DNA of 64,000 nt, taken from positions 1,180,501 through 1,244,500 of the forward strand of contig CP136495.1 of the NCBI GenBank assembly GCA_032768795.1, in the 5' to 3' direction. This document shows, piece after piece, positions 22,952 to 34,478 of the stretch (positions are counted from its first letter, which is position 1; every line of letters starts with the position of its first letter). The notes under the pieces were generated by a model. The model was not told the origin of the DNA, made no database searches, and saw only the letters and a program-made list of their open reading frames with translations. Source of the stretch: Tremella fuciformis (lineage: Eukaryota > Basidiomycota > Tremellomycetes > Tremellales > Tremellaceae). The position numbers and the translations under genes are program-made.

Positions 22952-25900
22952 ATGTCGGGCAAAGCCAAAGTCGGCTCATGGCTCGAATCCACGTCCACAA
23001 CTCCGCAAGACGAAGCGTATGACTCGCCGTCCGATGCCGAGTCTTCAACCTCGCAAAGCAGAGTAGCGAAGAATGAGAAGGCGGCTCAGAATCCGATAGA
23101 CTACGACGATGATGAGCTTGAAGACGACGAGAACGACACGGCTGGCAGGGAAGAGGATATTGATTGGGAGACAGTGCTTCCTCTGGTTCGGGGTGCCATG
23201 CTCGACAAGAGCAAGAAGCGTCGGACGGCATTCATCAGTCGCTACCTCTATGTCACAGATACCTGTATGTAGCTCCGTGGGCAATATGGAAGCTCGGCTG
23301 AAAGATAGCTCCCCCCGACACCCAAGTCGGGCCCCTTGTAGGGCGGCTACTCGCTTGTTTGCCCAACCTCTTGCTGCCTGAGCAGGCGGACGGGATGCTC
23401 AAGGTCATGAGGGAGTTGATGGAGAGAGACGAGAGGCAGGGATCGCCGATGAAGCTTGGAGACAAGCTCGCCAAGTCGGTATGCGCAGAAGCGGAAAAGC
23501 TAGCCAGTACCACGAAAGCGTGAGCGATCCTACTCCGCACCCTATCTCGAGACTTATCACAAGCGTCACGCCTTCGGCCTTCACGCCCTTCATTCTTGCC
23601 GTGGTGGCAATCCTCTCCACCCTTGCCCGCTCAAGACAGCCTCTATCTCAGTTCACTTCGACGCCAGTATACCAAGAACTCATTTTGACGCTCGCCGGAC
23701 TGCTTGATGCTTTCGAGACGCAGCTGGGTATTCTAAGCTCCGCGAAGGCGACCCGCATCCGCCGCAAGCTTGGTATTCGGACATGGAGAGTCCTACGAGA
23801 GCTACGAGACGGTCTGGCGGACACTCTTCGCCTGCTCGTCACGAAGTCGACTCCAAACCCCGCTCGACTGGCTGTGCTGATCGGTCACACCGCTGGAGTC
23901 ATTCTGCGACTGAACGATTCCCGGAGGCAAGGCGGTGTCAAAGTACCAAACGGAACCGATCAAATCGACATTCAGAAGGTCAGTGGCCATCCGAGATCTC
24001 TCTGTGGTCGTACTCATGCCATAGGACGCCGTTTTGTCCTTCTACTCCTCCCACATTCTGGGAGCGAAGGCTGCTCTGCCAGGCCACGTCCCGGTCAGTC
24101 CTCGTTCACCGGCGTCGCATGTTTGCATATTGACATTTAGGCGGCTTTCGATGAGTTCATTCAATATTTCGTCACTTTCGAGGATTTGAAATCAAAGCTT
24201 TTACCTGTTGCAGAGCGAATGCTGCTGCGTTCTCCTGAAGTCGCGCTGCCTCGTGAGTGACACCCTCAAGAAGAATCAAAATTTCTAATCTCCCAGTGAC
24301 GGGACGTCTGCTCTCCTCGTGTGCTTTTGACATCACACCGCTTTTGCCCGGCAAGCTCGTTGCCGCCGGTCTGTCGTCGTCCAAATCCACTAATGGCGAG
24401 ACTCGGCAGAAGGCAGTACACTTCGTGGACGTCCTCACCACGCGCTGCACAGATACTGCAGCTCTCGGTAAGATCGCCATCGAGATACTGGCGCTGCCCA
24501 AGACCGGCAAATCTGCCTCAGCAGAGCATCGGATCTGTCTCTTCGATATGGCAGCATCCCTGCCTCCCAGCGATGAAGTGTCGAGTATCGTGGTCGAAAC
24601 TCTCCCGCCTCTTATCAGTAAAGAAGGGAATGAACTGGCCCTCAACGCCTTGTGCTCAGCCTTGACTGTCCATTTGTCCTATCTCGTAACGTCGACGACT
24701 TCCGTTTCACCAAACTCAGTAAATGCTCTGGAAAAAGAGCTCGTTTCGGCCAAATTGCCTGCAAGAAGGGGCGCGGCGAACAGCATCGGTTCTGCCTTTT
24801 GGGCTGTGCATGAGAAAGGGTCGCAGATGTCGATTGAGGGTGCGAAGCTGCTCCAGACCTTGGCCACCCCACTCGCGGCGTGCTTGACTTCGGCGGCCGG
24901 AAACGCTCCGGTCAATGCTGGCGGTTTTCTGGAGGGATATGTTGCCATCGCATTGGCCATCGGACCGTTGGGTCAAGCCGCTGGAGCGACTCTCGCCTCG
25001 AGCCCCGAGCTATCCACGATTCTTGCTGCTGGTGCCAAGCCCTCTTTCCTCTTGAATGAGAAAGTCCACGCTCGCCTACCTGCAATGGAGGACGAAATCT
25101 GGTTGTTGCGATCGTTGGAGATGCTCGTCACGCATCTGAGCGACAAACTCACAACACAGGGCGTAAGGTATGTGACCAAAACCCCGACGTCAGAGTCCGC
25201 TCATCGGAACAGGACGGCCGTTGGGTTAGCGCTCATTCACCTGGCCTTTGAATCCAAACATGCTCGCGTCAGACGAGAAACATACGCAGCGGTTGCTCGT
25301 GTATCTCAGGCAAATCCAAAGCCCATCAGTCGTATCATACGGGAAGCCTTAACGGCATGGCTCAAGATTCAAGATGCCAAGGTGGCCAAGGCGTCCGTCC
25401 AAGATGAGGATGAGGGTACCAAATCCAAGTCTCGGGAGATCGGCCGCCTCTTGCAAGCAACTACCCACGCTTCTCATATCGCCGACCAAACGATCCGCGA
25501 AGACATTGCTGTCGATCTCCTCATTCTTGCTCATCATCCTGATATCGGCGATGAGGCACAGGTGTCTTGGGTCGGCTTGGTCCAGTCACTCAAACTCGAT
25601 CCGGCGGCGGTCGCGTTCGACTTGCGAGAGAAGATTTTCAAGCGCCTTTGGGATGCTGCTGCGGCACCTCCTGCCGATTCTCGTCTGGCCGAGGCAGCTT
25701 TCCGAGCCATCACAACTTTGTGCCTGGTCTGCCCGGACATCTACATTGAAGCCATTCTCTCTCAGCTTAAGGAGGACCTCGATTCCAGAACTTTGGATTT
25801 CATCGGTCCCGAGGAGAAAGGGATTTGGCATACCCCAGAGGGTGAGCTGTATGTGGATGGTGAGTCACTACTGCTCGTTTTTGGTCAGCGATAGCTCAGC

Positions 25901-28900
25901 GCTAGTGCTATCGAACAAGAAAACTACCATCGAGAACAAGAACTCGAAAGACTACGCCACGAAGAAGTGGGAGCAGGAGGTTCGAGACTCCCTCAGCAAG
26001 AAGAAGGCTGCCTCTAATGGCATCACCTTGACGAAAGAGCAGAAAGCCCTTGTCGCTGCCCAGCAGGCAAAGGAGACTGAGATTCGCGCACGGATCCGCC
26101 AATTGCAGGCCCGCCTAGCGCGTGGCGTTCAGCTGGTGAGAAGCTTGGTTGTCTCGAGCGCCGAGAGGGTCACGCGACACGTCGGAATTCTCGCGAGCTC
26201 GATGATTGAGAGTGTCTTCGGCCCGGCGGCCTTTTTGGCAGACGAGCGAGCATTCCCAGTGTTCATTCAACTCTCGACATTGATGTCCGACCGACTTGGT
26301 GAATATCGGCGATTGTCACTCGCGGCTACTCTACGAAGTCTGGACTCGCCCCTTGTGCCGTCTGACTACCTCGACGAGTCTCTCGGCGAGCTAGTCACTC
26401 GTTTGCTGCACCAACTACAATTTGTCGCTGCGCAGAGTCCGTTCGATGGCTCGACTTATACGCTGCTCAGCTTCCTCTTGGCTCGCGTCGTGAAGCTCGG
26501 TGGCGTCGGAGTGGTCTCTTCGTCCAGCGAGGAGGCACAGGAGCAGCTTACTCTGGTGGTCAACATCATCGCCTCGTGTTGTGGCGAATTCGCCGATGAG
26601 AGCTACCCTCGCTCAGAAACGATCAAGTTGTTGATCGATCTAATCAGCACATACCCACGTCTAGGCAAAGATGCTGCGTCTGCCCTGATCGACCTCGGCG
26701 ACGCCATCAAGGATGTCGCCTCGCCTACTGAGAGCCGACAACTGATCCTGGGGACTCTCTCGAAAGACTCTGTCGTCCGAAATGCTGCGTTGCAAGCACT
26801 GCAGCCCGTCGACTTGACCGACTTCGAGTACTCGGAAGAGTTATGGATCGCCGTCCACGACGATGACGAACAAAATGCCAGTCTCGCTTCTCACCTCTGG
26901 GAGGACAACGGTCTAGATGTCCCCGAGACGTACCTAGCTTCGCTCTTGACATATCTCACGCACGACTCTCTTGCAGTCCGGACTTCCACAGCGTCAGCGC
27001 TCGCAGCAGCTGCTCAGCAGTATCCTAGCCAGGTTGTGCCCACCCTCGAAGGCTTGCAGGCTATGTATGCCGACAAGGCACGGCTTCTGCAGCCCGAGTA
27101 TGATCAATTCGGCATGATCATCCTCGAGACGGTCGATCGACAAGATCCCTTTGAGGCTCGAGTCGCCATCGGCTTGTCCGTCGAAAAGCTTGCGCCGTTG
27201 CTGCCTCAAGAGTCTGTCATGACCGTCTTCGATTTCTTCGTCTCGCAGGAAGCTCTTGGCGATCGGCATGGACAGGTGCGGAAGGCCATGCTTGCAGCTG
27301 CATCTACTCTAGTCGATCTGCACGGCGGAAGCCATGTTCCGGAACTGATGAAGATGTTCGAGACTACTTTGGCGTCTGGGGCCAAGTCTGAGACTGCGGA
27401 CTATATTCAAGAAGCGGTTGTCATTGTGAGGAGTTTTATGATCAACACTGGCAGACTGGGCTGACTAGGCTAGCTCTTTGGCCGCTTGGCTAAGCATCTC
27501 GAGGCGAGTGACTCTCGCATTCCCCAAGTTGTCGACCGGCTCGTGGAGGCTCTTAATACCCCATCCGAGCTTGTCCAGTCTGCTGTTGCGGACTGCCTAC
27601 CGCCACTTGTGGCTGGTATGGGGGAAGAGGTGGAATATCTGGTAGACAAGTTATTCTCAACCCTCACGACTGGGTCCAAGTACGCTGCCAGACGGGGTGC
27701 TGCCTACGGCTTGGCGGGCGTGGTCAAAGGCCGTGGCCTCGCGTCGCTGAAGGAGTACGAGGTGATGGATAAGCTTAAAGAAGCTGCGGAAGACAAGTCT
27801 GCGTATCAGACCAGACAGGGCGCGCTCTTTGCATTCGAGTTTGTCTTCCCATCTTGCGAGGACCTTATGACGCTAATAAGACAGGACACTCTCCTCTACC
27901 CTTGGTCGAGCCTTCGGTAAGTTGATGTCCAGTTCTTTGCGGAGTCTAGCTGACCGTCAGAACCATACATCATCTCGTATGTCTTGTTGGACATCCGGAC
28001 GTCATCTGACTCAGTAGAATCATCCCGCTCATGCTTGCCCTATTTGGCGACGCAAATGCCGATGTTCGCGAGGCGACATCGGACGCTGCCAAAGTCATCA
28101 TGTCGCGAGTCTCTGGCCACTGCGTCAAGCTCATGCTTCCAACCCTTTTAAGCGGACTCGAAGAGAAGCAGTGGCGGACGAAGAAGGGGTCCATCGAGCT
28201 GCTAGGGTAAATCTTCTTATGCCTTTTGTCTGATTGCGCTCAAACTCTCAGTTCCATGGCTTTCTGTGCTCCACGACAGCTTTCCCTCTCACTTCCAACC
28301 ATCATTCCGCAACTGACTGGCGTCATCAACGACTCGCACTCCCAGGTCAAATCAGCTGCCAACACCAGCCTCAAACAATTCGGCGAGGTGCTGAACAACC
28401 CTGAGGTCAAGGCGATTCAAAGCACTTTGATGAAGGCATTGGCCGACCCTACGGCAAACATTGGCAAGGCTCTCACTGCACTGCTTAAAACCACCTTCGA
28501 GCACTACCTTGATGCACCCTCTCTTGCGCTAGTCATGCCCATCATCGATAGGGGACTGAGGCAGAGGAGTTCGGAGACCAAGAGGCGATCTGTGCAGATC
28601 GTGGGGAACATGTGAGTCACCCAAAGAAGCCCATGATATGATGCTGATCGTCCAGGGCGTCTCTGACGGAGTCACGGGACTTGATTCCGTACTTGCATGA
28701 GCTCATGCCTCTCGTTCACGAGGTCCTCGTCGACCCGGTTCCGGAAGCCAGAGCTACTGCGGCCAAATCTCTTGGGACGCTGGTTGAGCGTCTAGGAGAG
28801 AGTAATTTCCCCAATCTTGTCAACGACCTTTTGCAAACGCTCAGATCGGACACTTCGGGAGTGGATCGCCAAGGTGCAGCACAAGGTCTCTCCGAAGTCC

Positions 28901-31856
28901 TCTCAGGCCTTGGAATGGAGCGTATGGAAGGTCTCTTGCCCGATGTCATCAACAGCACAAGCTCTCCGCGAGCGTATGTCCGAGAAGGATTCATCTCCTT
29001 GCTGGTCTACCTCCCTGCGACATTCGGACATCGCTTCGCCCCCCATCTTGGCAGGGTCATTCCTCCTATTCTGAACGGCCTGGCGGATGATTCCGAATAT
29101 GGTGAGCGGTCTCGGATTGGCACAGAAAGTGGCTAATCAGCAGTCCGGGAAGCCTCCATGCGAGCGGGCAAAATGATCATCGCCAACTATTCAAGCAAGG
29201 CTATTGACCTTCTCTTGCCAGAGCTCGAGAAAGGAATGTTGGATGGCTCGTGGCGCATCAGGGCATGTCATGATCTAGCTATCGGATCGGCCTCTGCTGA
29301 CTTTACAGCAATCCTCCATCTCACTCACAGGCGAGCTCTTGTACAGAGTTACCGGTATCAGTGGCAAGGTGGAGCTGGAAGAGGAGGAGGTCCCCGCTCA
29401 CGGCGCCGACAACGCACGCAAGGCCCTGCTGGAAGCGCTGGGACCGGAGCGTCGAGACAGAGTGCTGGCTACCCTCTACATTGTGCGCCAGGACAACGTC
29501 AGCACAGTCAGACAGGCCTCCATCCATATCTGGAAAGCTTTGGTCCAAAGTGAGCAGGGCTAGAGGGGCTTATTATATCAAACTGACAGCAGACACCCCG
29601 AGGACTACTCGCGAGATTCTGCCAGTGCTCATGCAGCTCATCATGGGTCTCCTTGGAGATCCGCATGTCGAACAGCAGGAGGTGAGATACTTCATGAATT
29701 GCCCTCACCGGCTGCTGACATCAGACCGCCTCTCGTACACTTGGAGAGCTGTGCAGGAAGAACGGCGAGCGAATCTTCGCGGAGATTGTGCCCATTTTGC
29801 AGAAGGCTATCTCTGCGCCGGATGTGGCCACTCGAGAAGGGGCGTGTCTTGCCTTTGCAGATGTCATGTCAGTGCTCAAACTGAAAAGGGACGAGAAACG
29901 CTGACATTGCAGGGCTGCTTCCAACAAAGACGCCATGGCCGATCACGAGGGAGCTATCATATCTGCCATTCGCTCAGCGCTCGTTGACGAGGAGGCCTCA
30001 GTCCGATCGGCCGCGGCCAAAACATTCGACGCGATGCAGCACTTCATCGGCAACAAGGCTGTCGATCAGACTATCCCTACATTGCTGGAGGCTATGCGCA
30101 ACCCAGGTTCGGGTTCCGAGACTGCTCTACAGGCGCTCAAGGAGGTCATGAGCGTGAGTCGAGCTCATCCCGAGGTTGCGGCTAGGCTAATTGCCAGGTG
30201 CGCGCCAATAGCGTCTTCCCCGTCCTTATTCCGACCCTCATCGCACAACCTATCACCGCCTTCAATGCTCGCGCTTTGGGATCTTTGGTCAAGGTCGCTG
30301 GCAGCGCGCTCAACCGACGACTGGACACTCTACTCAGTGCCCTGGTCAAATCGCTCGAGACCGAGAAGTCCGAAAATATCCTCATCGAGCTCAAGGGTGC
30401 CATTGAGTCTCTCCTCTCTGCGGTCACAGATTCAGACGGCGTACACCTGCTTGAGATGCTGCTGATGGAGTGGTGAGTCCATCTTTGGACCTGTCAGATA
30501 AGAGAAACTCAGCCAGTAGGGCGAAAGATCGCAATGCCACTCGTCGAGCGACGGCGTGCAACATATTCGGCACCTTCTGCCAAGTCTCATCGGCAGATAC
30601 TTCCGACTACCGGGTTGACTGGATCCGCATCCTGATAACCCTCTTTGCTGACCCGAACGAGGTTGTGGTAGATGCCGCATGGGAATCCCTCGAAAAGTTT
30701 GTCAAAACCGTTCCGCAAGACGATCTCAAGGATCTTGTCGTGCCCCTACGTCGCACCATGGAGTCCACTACATCGGCTGGAACGAATGTACCAGGCTTCT
30801 GCCGTCCCAAAGGCGTGCAATCCATCGTTCCGATTCTCCTGGCGGGTGTCCTCTCCGGCACGCAGGAACAAAGAGAGCAGGCTGCTCTTGGTGTTGGAGA
30901 TGTGGTGCAGCGCACCTCGGAGGCGGCAATCAAGCCGTATATCATCCAGCTGACGGGTCCTCTCATTCGTGTCATTTCGGGCGCAGGCATCGCCCCTCAG
31001 ATCAAGACCGCCATGTGCGTCGCACAACATCATGGAGCTTCGTTGCTGACTGCAGTCTTTCCGCCTTGACAGTCTTACTGGAAGAGGTTCCGCAGTTGGT
31101 CAGACCTTTCCACCCTCAATTGACAAGGACATTCGTCAAGAGCGCGTCGGATCCCGCTGCTCTGTCGATTCGGAACAGAGCTGCAGCTGGCCTGGGGGAG
31201 TTAATGAAACACCAGGTGGGTCTCGTCGCAGTGGGATCTCCGGCAGGTGCTGACATTCAAGCCTCGTGTAGACCCTCTGATCACCGAGCTTATCGGTGGC
31301 GTCAAGGCCGGCGACAAAGACATCGCTCCATCCATGGCTCAAGCTCTCGCTGCCGTGTGCAACAGTGCAGGAAAGAATATCGGCACTGCGGCCAAGGCGG
31401 CAATTATCGATCTTGTCGAAGACGCTTTCCTGGCTCAGGCAAATGGTCGGCTCGCTCATTACGATGCTTGGGCTGCCGGAGCTGATATGGCAGAAAACTA
31501 CAACGTGGCCATCGCCAAAGTCGTTGCAGGTCTAGCAAAGCACGATGCCACAAACATACAGTCCATAGTCGAGTGAGTCCGTCTCGAGCAAAGCGATCCG
31601 ACTCTGACTCTTCAGCACCTTCTTGGCCGCCCCTACCCCACCTTTGGCTCTCGTCAGTGTCACGATCTTGACGTGTCTGGAGGATTGCCCAGATGTGTTC
31701 TTTGACTTAGACGTGGCCCAGGTTATAGCCGCAAAGGTATCGTCGAGTGTTGCGTCGGACTCGTCTAGCATAGCGCGTCCAGCAAGGGAGGCTCGAGATC
31801 TGTTAAGGAAGGGAAAGTACGGGGAAGACCCTGCAGTGCAGGCTGCTCTCAGATGA
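22952..31856 (+). CDS. GCN1: Gcn1, HEAT-repeat activator of the Gcn2 eIF2-alpha kinase
   Basis: Ribosome-bound scaffold of the general amino-acid control pathway; it passes the stalled-ribosome signal to Gcn2. Exons: 22952-23264, 23309-23519, 23564-23978, 24025-24093, 24141-24252, 24297-25167, 25213-25859, 25900-27425, 27474-27838, 27885-27916, 27961-27976, 28018-28206, 28252-28611, 28656-29101, 29144-29262, 29309-29549, 29593-29681, 29725-29867, 29913-30153, 30198-30472, 30520-31014, 31056-31215, 31262-31572, 31616-31856. The sum is 7887 nt, 2628 residues (yeast 2672). HEAT repeats run throughout. Characteristic blocks: [62 protein letters not shown] and [14 protein letters not shown]. The intron at 29263-29308 has a GC donor, and exon 11 is 16 nt. 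Confidence 0.96.
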
Positions 31857-32580
31857 CGGAGTAGATGGAAGAGATGGTTGTCTTGCATTGCATATAGCGC
31901 ATGCATAGCGCTTGAAGCTGACAGGGGTATGGCCCGGCGCTATGATAAGGTGGCTTGCGGCATCTGAATTCGTTCAGTCTCATTCGTACCAACAACCGGA
32001 TCCAAGGAAGACGACAGACCAACCAAGCTGCTTCATCTCTGCGACGACGGGTTGTTTGGATGCGGATACATGCAACCCATGCTGTGCGAAGTGATCGGCT
32101 CTCACTGATCATATGACCGAAAAGTCGCCAGGGAGGATACAATGACACCATTCGACACAGGGATTTCTCCTCAATGCCGTGCTCCAGGCGGATCCCGGCG
32201 CATCGCACTGCGAGCGATCAATGTGGGTGAATGAAGCTTGCGAGCCAGCAAAAAGACCATGGGAGAGCGTCGAGGAGGTGGGTGGACGGTACTGACGCCG
32301 TTCTGAGGTGGATGAAATGGATGGAGGCAGCTGTCGGGACGCGCTGATCAGGTCGAAAGAGGTCTTTGCAACCGGTTGATTGAGAAATAAGGGGAGGGGC
32401 AAGGGGAAGCGGGTGACGTGACTCCTGAACCTCAGTGAGACTGAAAGGAGCATGCCCCAACTCACTGGGTTATGCACTGACTGGGCTTTCCAGCTTCATC
32501 GGCGCGATTGGAGCTGCACGAGTTTGATTACCAGAGAGGAGGGGGTGGCAACGACTCCGACCGCGCCAAGGACGATGTCG
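31857..32580. other. Convergent 3' region, GCN1 / first Cys-cluster paralogue
   Basis: About 720 bp between converging stops. No supported gene. It marks the transition from the compact housekeeping block to the loosely packed paralogue array. Confidence 0.45.
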
Positions 32581-33387
32581 TCACGGCAATTCGCACTTGA
32601 TCTGAGGCATCATCGATCTAGAGAGACGATGGGAATGCCTGCTGAATTGTTTGGATGCTCCATGTCTTATATGCTCACTGTCGACGGTTTCGTCTTTGGG
32701 AACTGTCAGACGGTGCGTCACATCGATGCCGGTCTGGTCGAGCGAAGCAGCTTTGGGTTTCTTAGCGTCAACAGCCCGGGTGGCCGAGGAGGAGGCCGTA
32801 GCAGGTGAGGCGCTGCTCGAGATGGGGGTTTTGGTTGTAGTTGATGAGCGTGTGAAGGAACTGCGCGCTGTGTCGATACGAGCGCTCAATACTCTTTCCT
32901 CTTCGGCCGCGAGAGAGTTCGAGCAAGTCGCTTTCGCGATCTGCCGCAGATGATACATGTCCGCCAGAAAGTCGAGATTGAGCTCGTGACCAAAGCTATT
33001 TTGAAAGGCAAAGACGCATGGCACTCGCCAGTTGTGTCGGTTCAATGGGTACAGGACGAATCCCTCGTCGGCGGCATCGCAGCGATCGCACCGGATCCCG
33101 GGCTCCATGCTGCATAGCCGACATGGTAAGAACGCGAAAGGACCGTAGTAGGAGTCTCCGAGTAGACCTCGCCAGAGACAGGATTGGCCCAGCGACCGAC
33201 AGCGAAGGCAGGTGAATATGGGATCTTTATGCCTGCCGGATGAGCTGTTTCTATTGTTGGACTACAGGATTGGAGAGGCTGAGAGCGAAGACGGATTCTT
33301 CAGGCTTGACTAAAACCGAGCAAAGACTCACTTATACCAAGCGCCATTGCCTTTTCCCCTAATCTTCTCAAACCCTAGAGACTCCAT
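32581..33387 (-). CDS. Cys-cluster family protein, copy A (short, inverted copy)
   Basis: Function unknown; 235 residues from exons 33332-33387 and 32581-33232. I assign it by resemblance to the three copies downstream. It starts ME-x-LGF, has an intron in phase 2 at the same place, then HKDPIFTC-x2-C-x6-C-LW-x16-C-x2-C-x7-C-x2-C (residues about 20-70). Here the segment between the second and third cysteines is 6 residues instead of 10, and the final C-x-C is C-x2-C. It lacks the long Pro/Ser linker: a conserved W and the helical module (VFAFQNSFGHELNLDFL) follow at about residue 87. A Ser/Thr-rich tail ends the protein. The start at 33387 matches the paralogues; in-frame ATGs at 33390 and 33399 are possible. 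A diverged but apparently intact member, or a minimal version of the family. Confidence 0.7.
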
Positions 33388-34478
33388 CATAGATGGCATT
33401 GCTAAGAATGTACAGTTCTCGCAACTCGGACATGAGCAGAAAGACGGCGAAGTACGACAAGAAGTCAGCAGCGCGCAGCCAGAGATCCGTGCACCCAGAT
33501 GAATGTGGCGGTTTTATTAGCACTTGGTCTCCTGGGAATTGCCACCCAAACAACGCACCGCTTCCGCCAAGCCTTGTCTCTTGTGTCCATTGTGTGTTCT
33601 CAGCTGCTCGTCCACCATGGCCCCCGGCTCGCTCGGCGGTGCTCCGCCGATCGTGCCGACACTGTCAATGGGGCTGTCTCGATGTGGCATTAAGCGATGT
33701 GTGGCAGTCTGGCCAGGGTCGGCCGAGCTCGGTCGGACCACTACCTTTCGGGGTCTTTCACTAGATCTGCGTGACGGGTCGGGGCAAGGAGTGCATTTCG
33801 ATGTCGCGGATCTGCCGCGTATAGTACGTCGGCCGGTGGGGAAGGGCAGAGCCTCAGGGTCCAGGCCCTCCAGAGAGATCGCAGTCCAGCGTTTCGAGCG
33901 CCTTGAAAGATCTTTGCGCTCATGGTGCAGGTAACTTTCGGATCGACGTTGTCACTCGCTCGTGAAAGTCCAGACTATCACTCTCCCCTCCTATCTGAAA
34001 GGATAACTCTTTCGGGTCCGCCGTCGGCACCGTCGCTACTGCCGTCCCTCCCGCCTTCAATCTCTGCAATCGGAGCCTTTCCAACGGTCCCTCTGGCTGT
34101 GCGTGGGAGGGAATCTGCCAGTGAAAAGGGCCGTTTCCAGGAAGACGAGCGGGATACTCTGCGGTCTATAGCGCCCGACTCGCGGTGTCCCGCCGATGGG
34201 ACCTTGGAGTCCAGCGATACGGGGCGCAGATCGTGGTTTCAGTGATGGATCATCGCGCGAGAGATCCAAGTGCTGCCTGCCGAGATCGGTTAGTGTCATG
34301 CACGCGCCTAGCTCGACAGCTGGGTTTGGGAATTCCTTTTTGTATCTTGTCTCACACCCTGACCGCCGCCTCCTTTCTGCTGGACGACGCGCATCGATAT
34401 GACTCAAATAAGGGCAGTGGGCGAGCCGACACCGCAACGGCACCCCCGCACCGACTTCACAAACTGCATGTGCTGCAA
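33388..34478. other. Divergent region between copies A and B
   Basis: About 1.1 kb separating two divergent members of the paralogous family. Overlapping open frames on both strands show no resemblance to anything and no consistent splicing. A shared promoter is the simplest reading. Confidence 0.4.

Noticed and set aside
27426..27473. In-frame stops inside GCN1 read as pseudogene lesions
   Set aside because: Each stop lies within a short segment with donor, branch-like site and acceptor, and splicing restores a full-length conserved protein.
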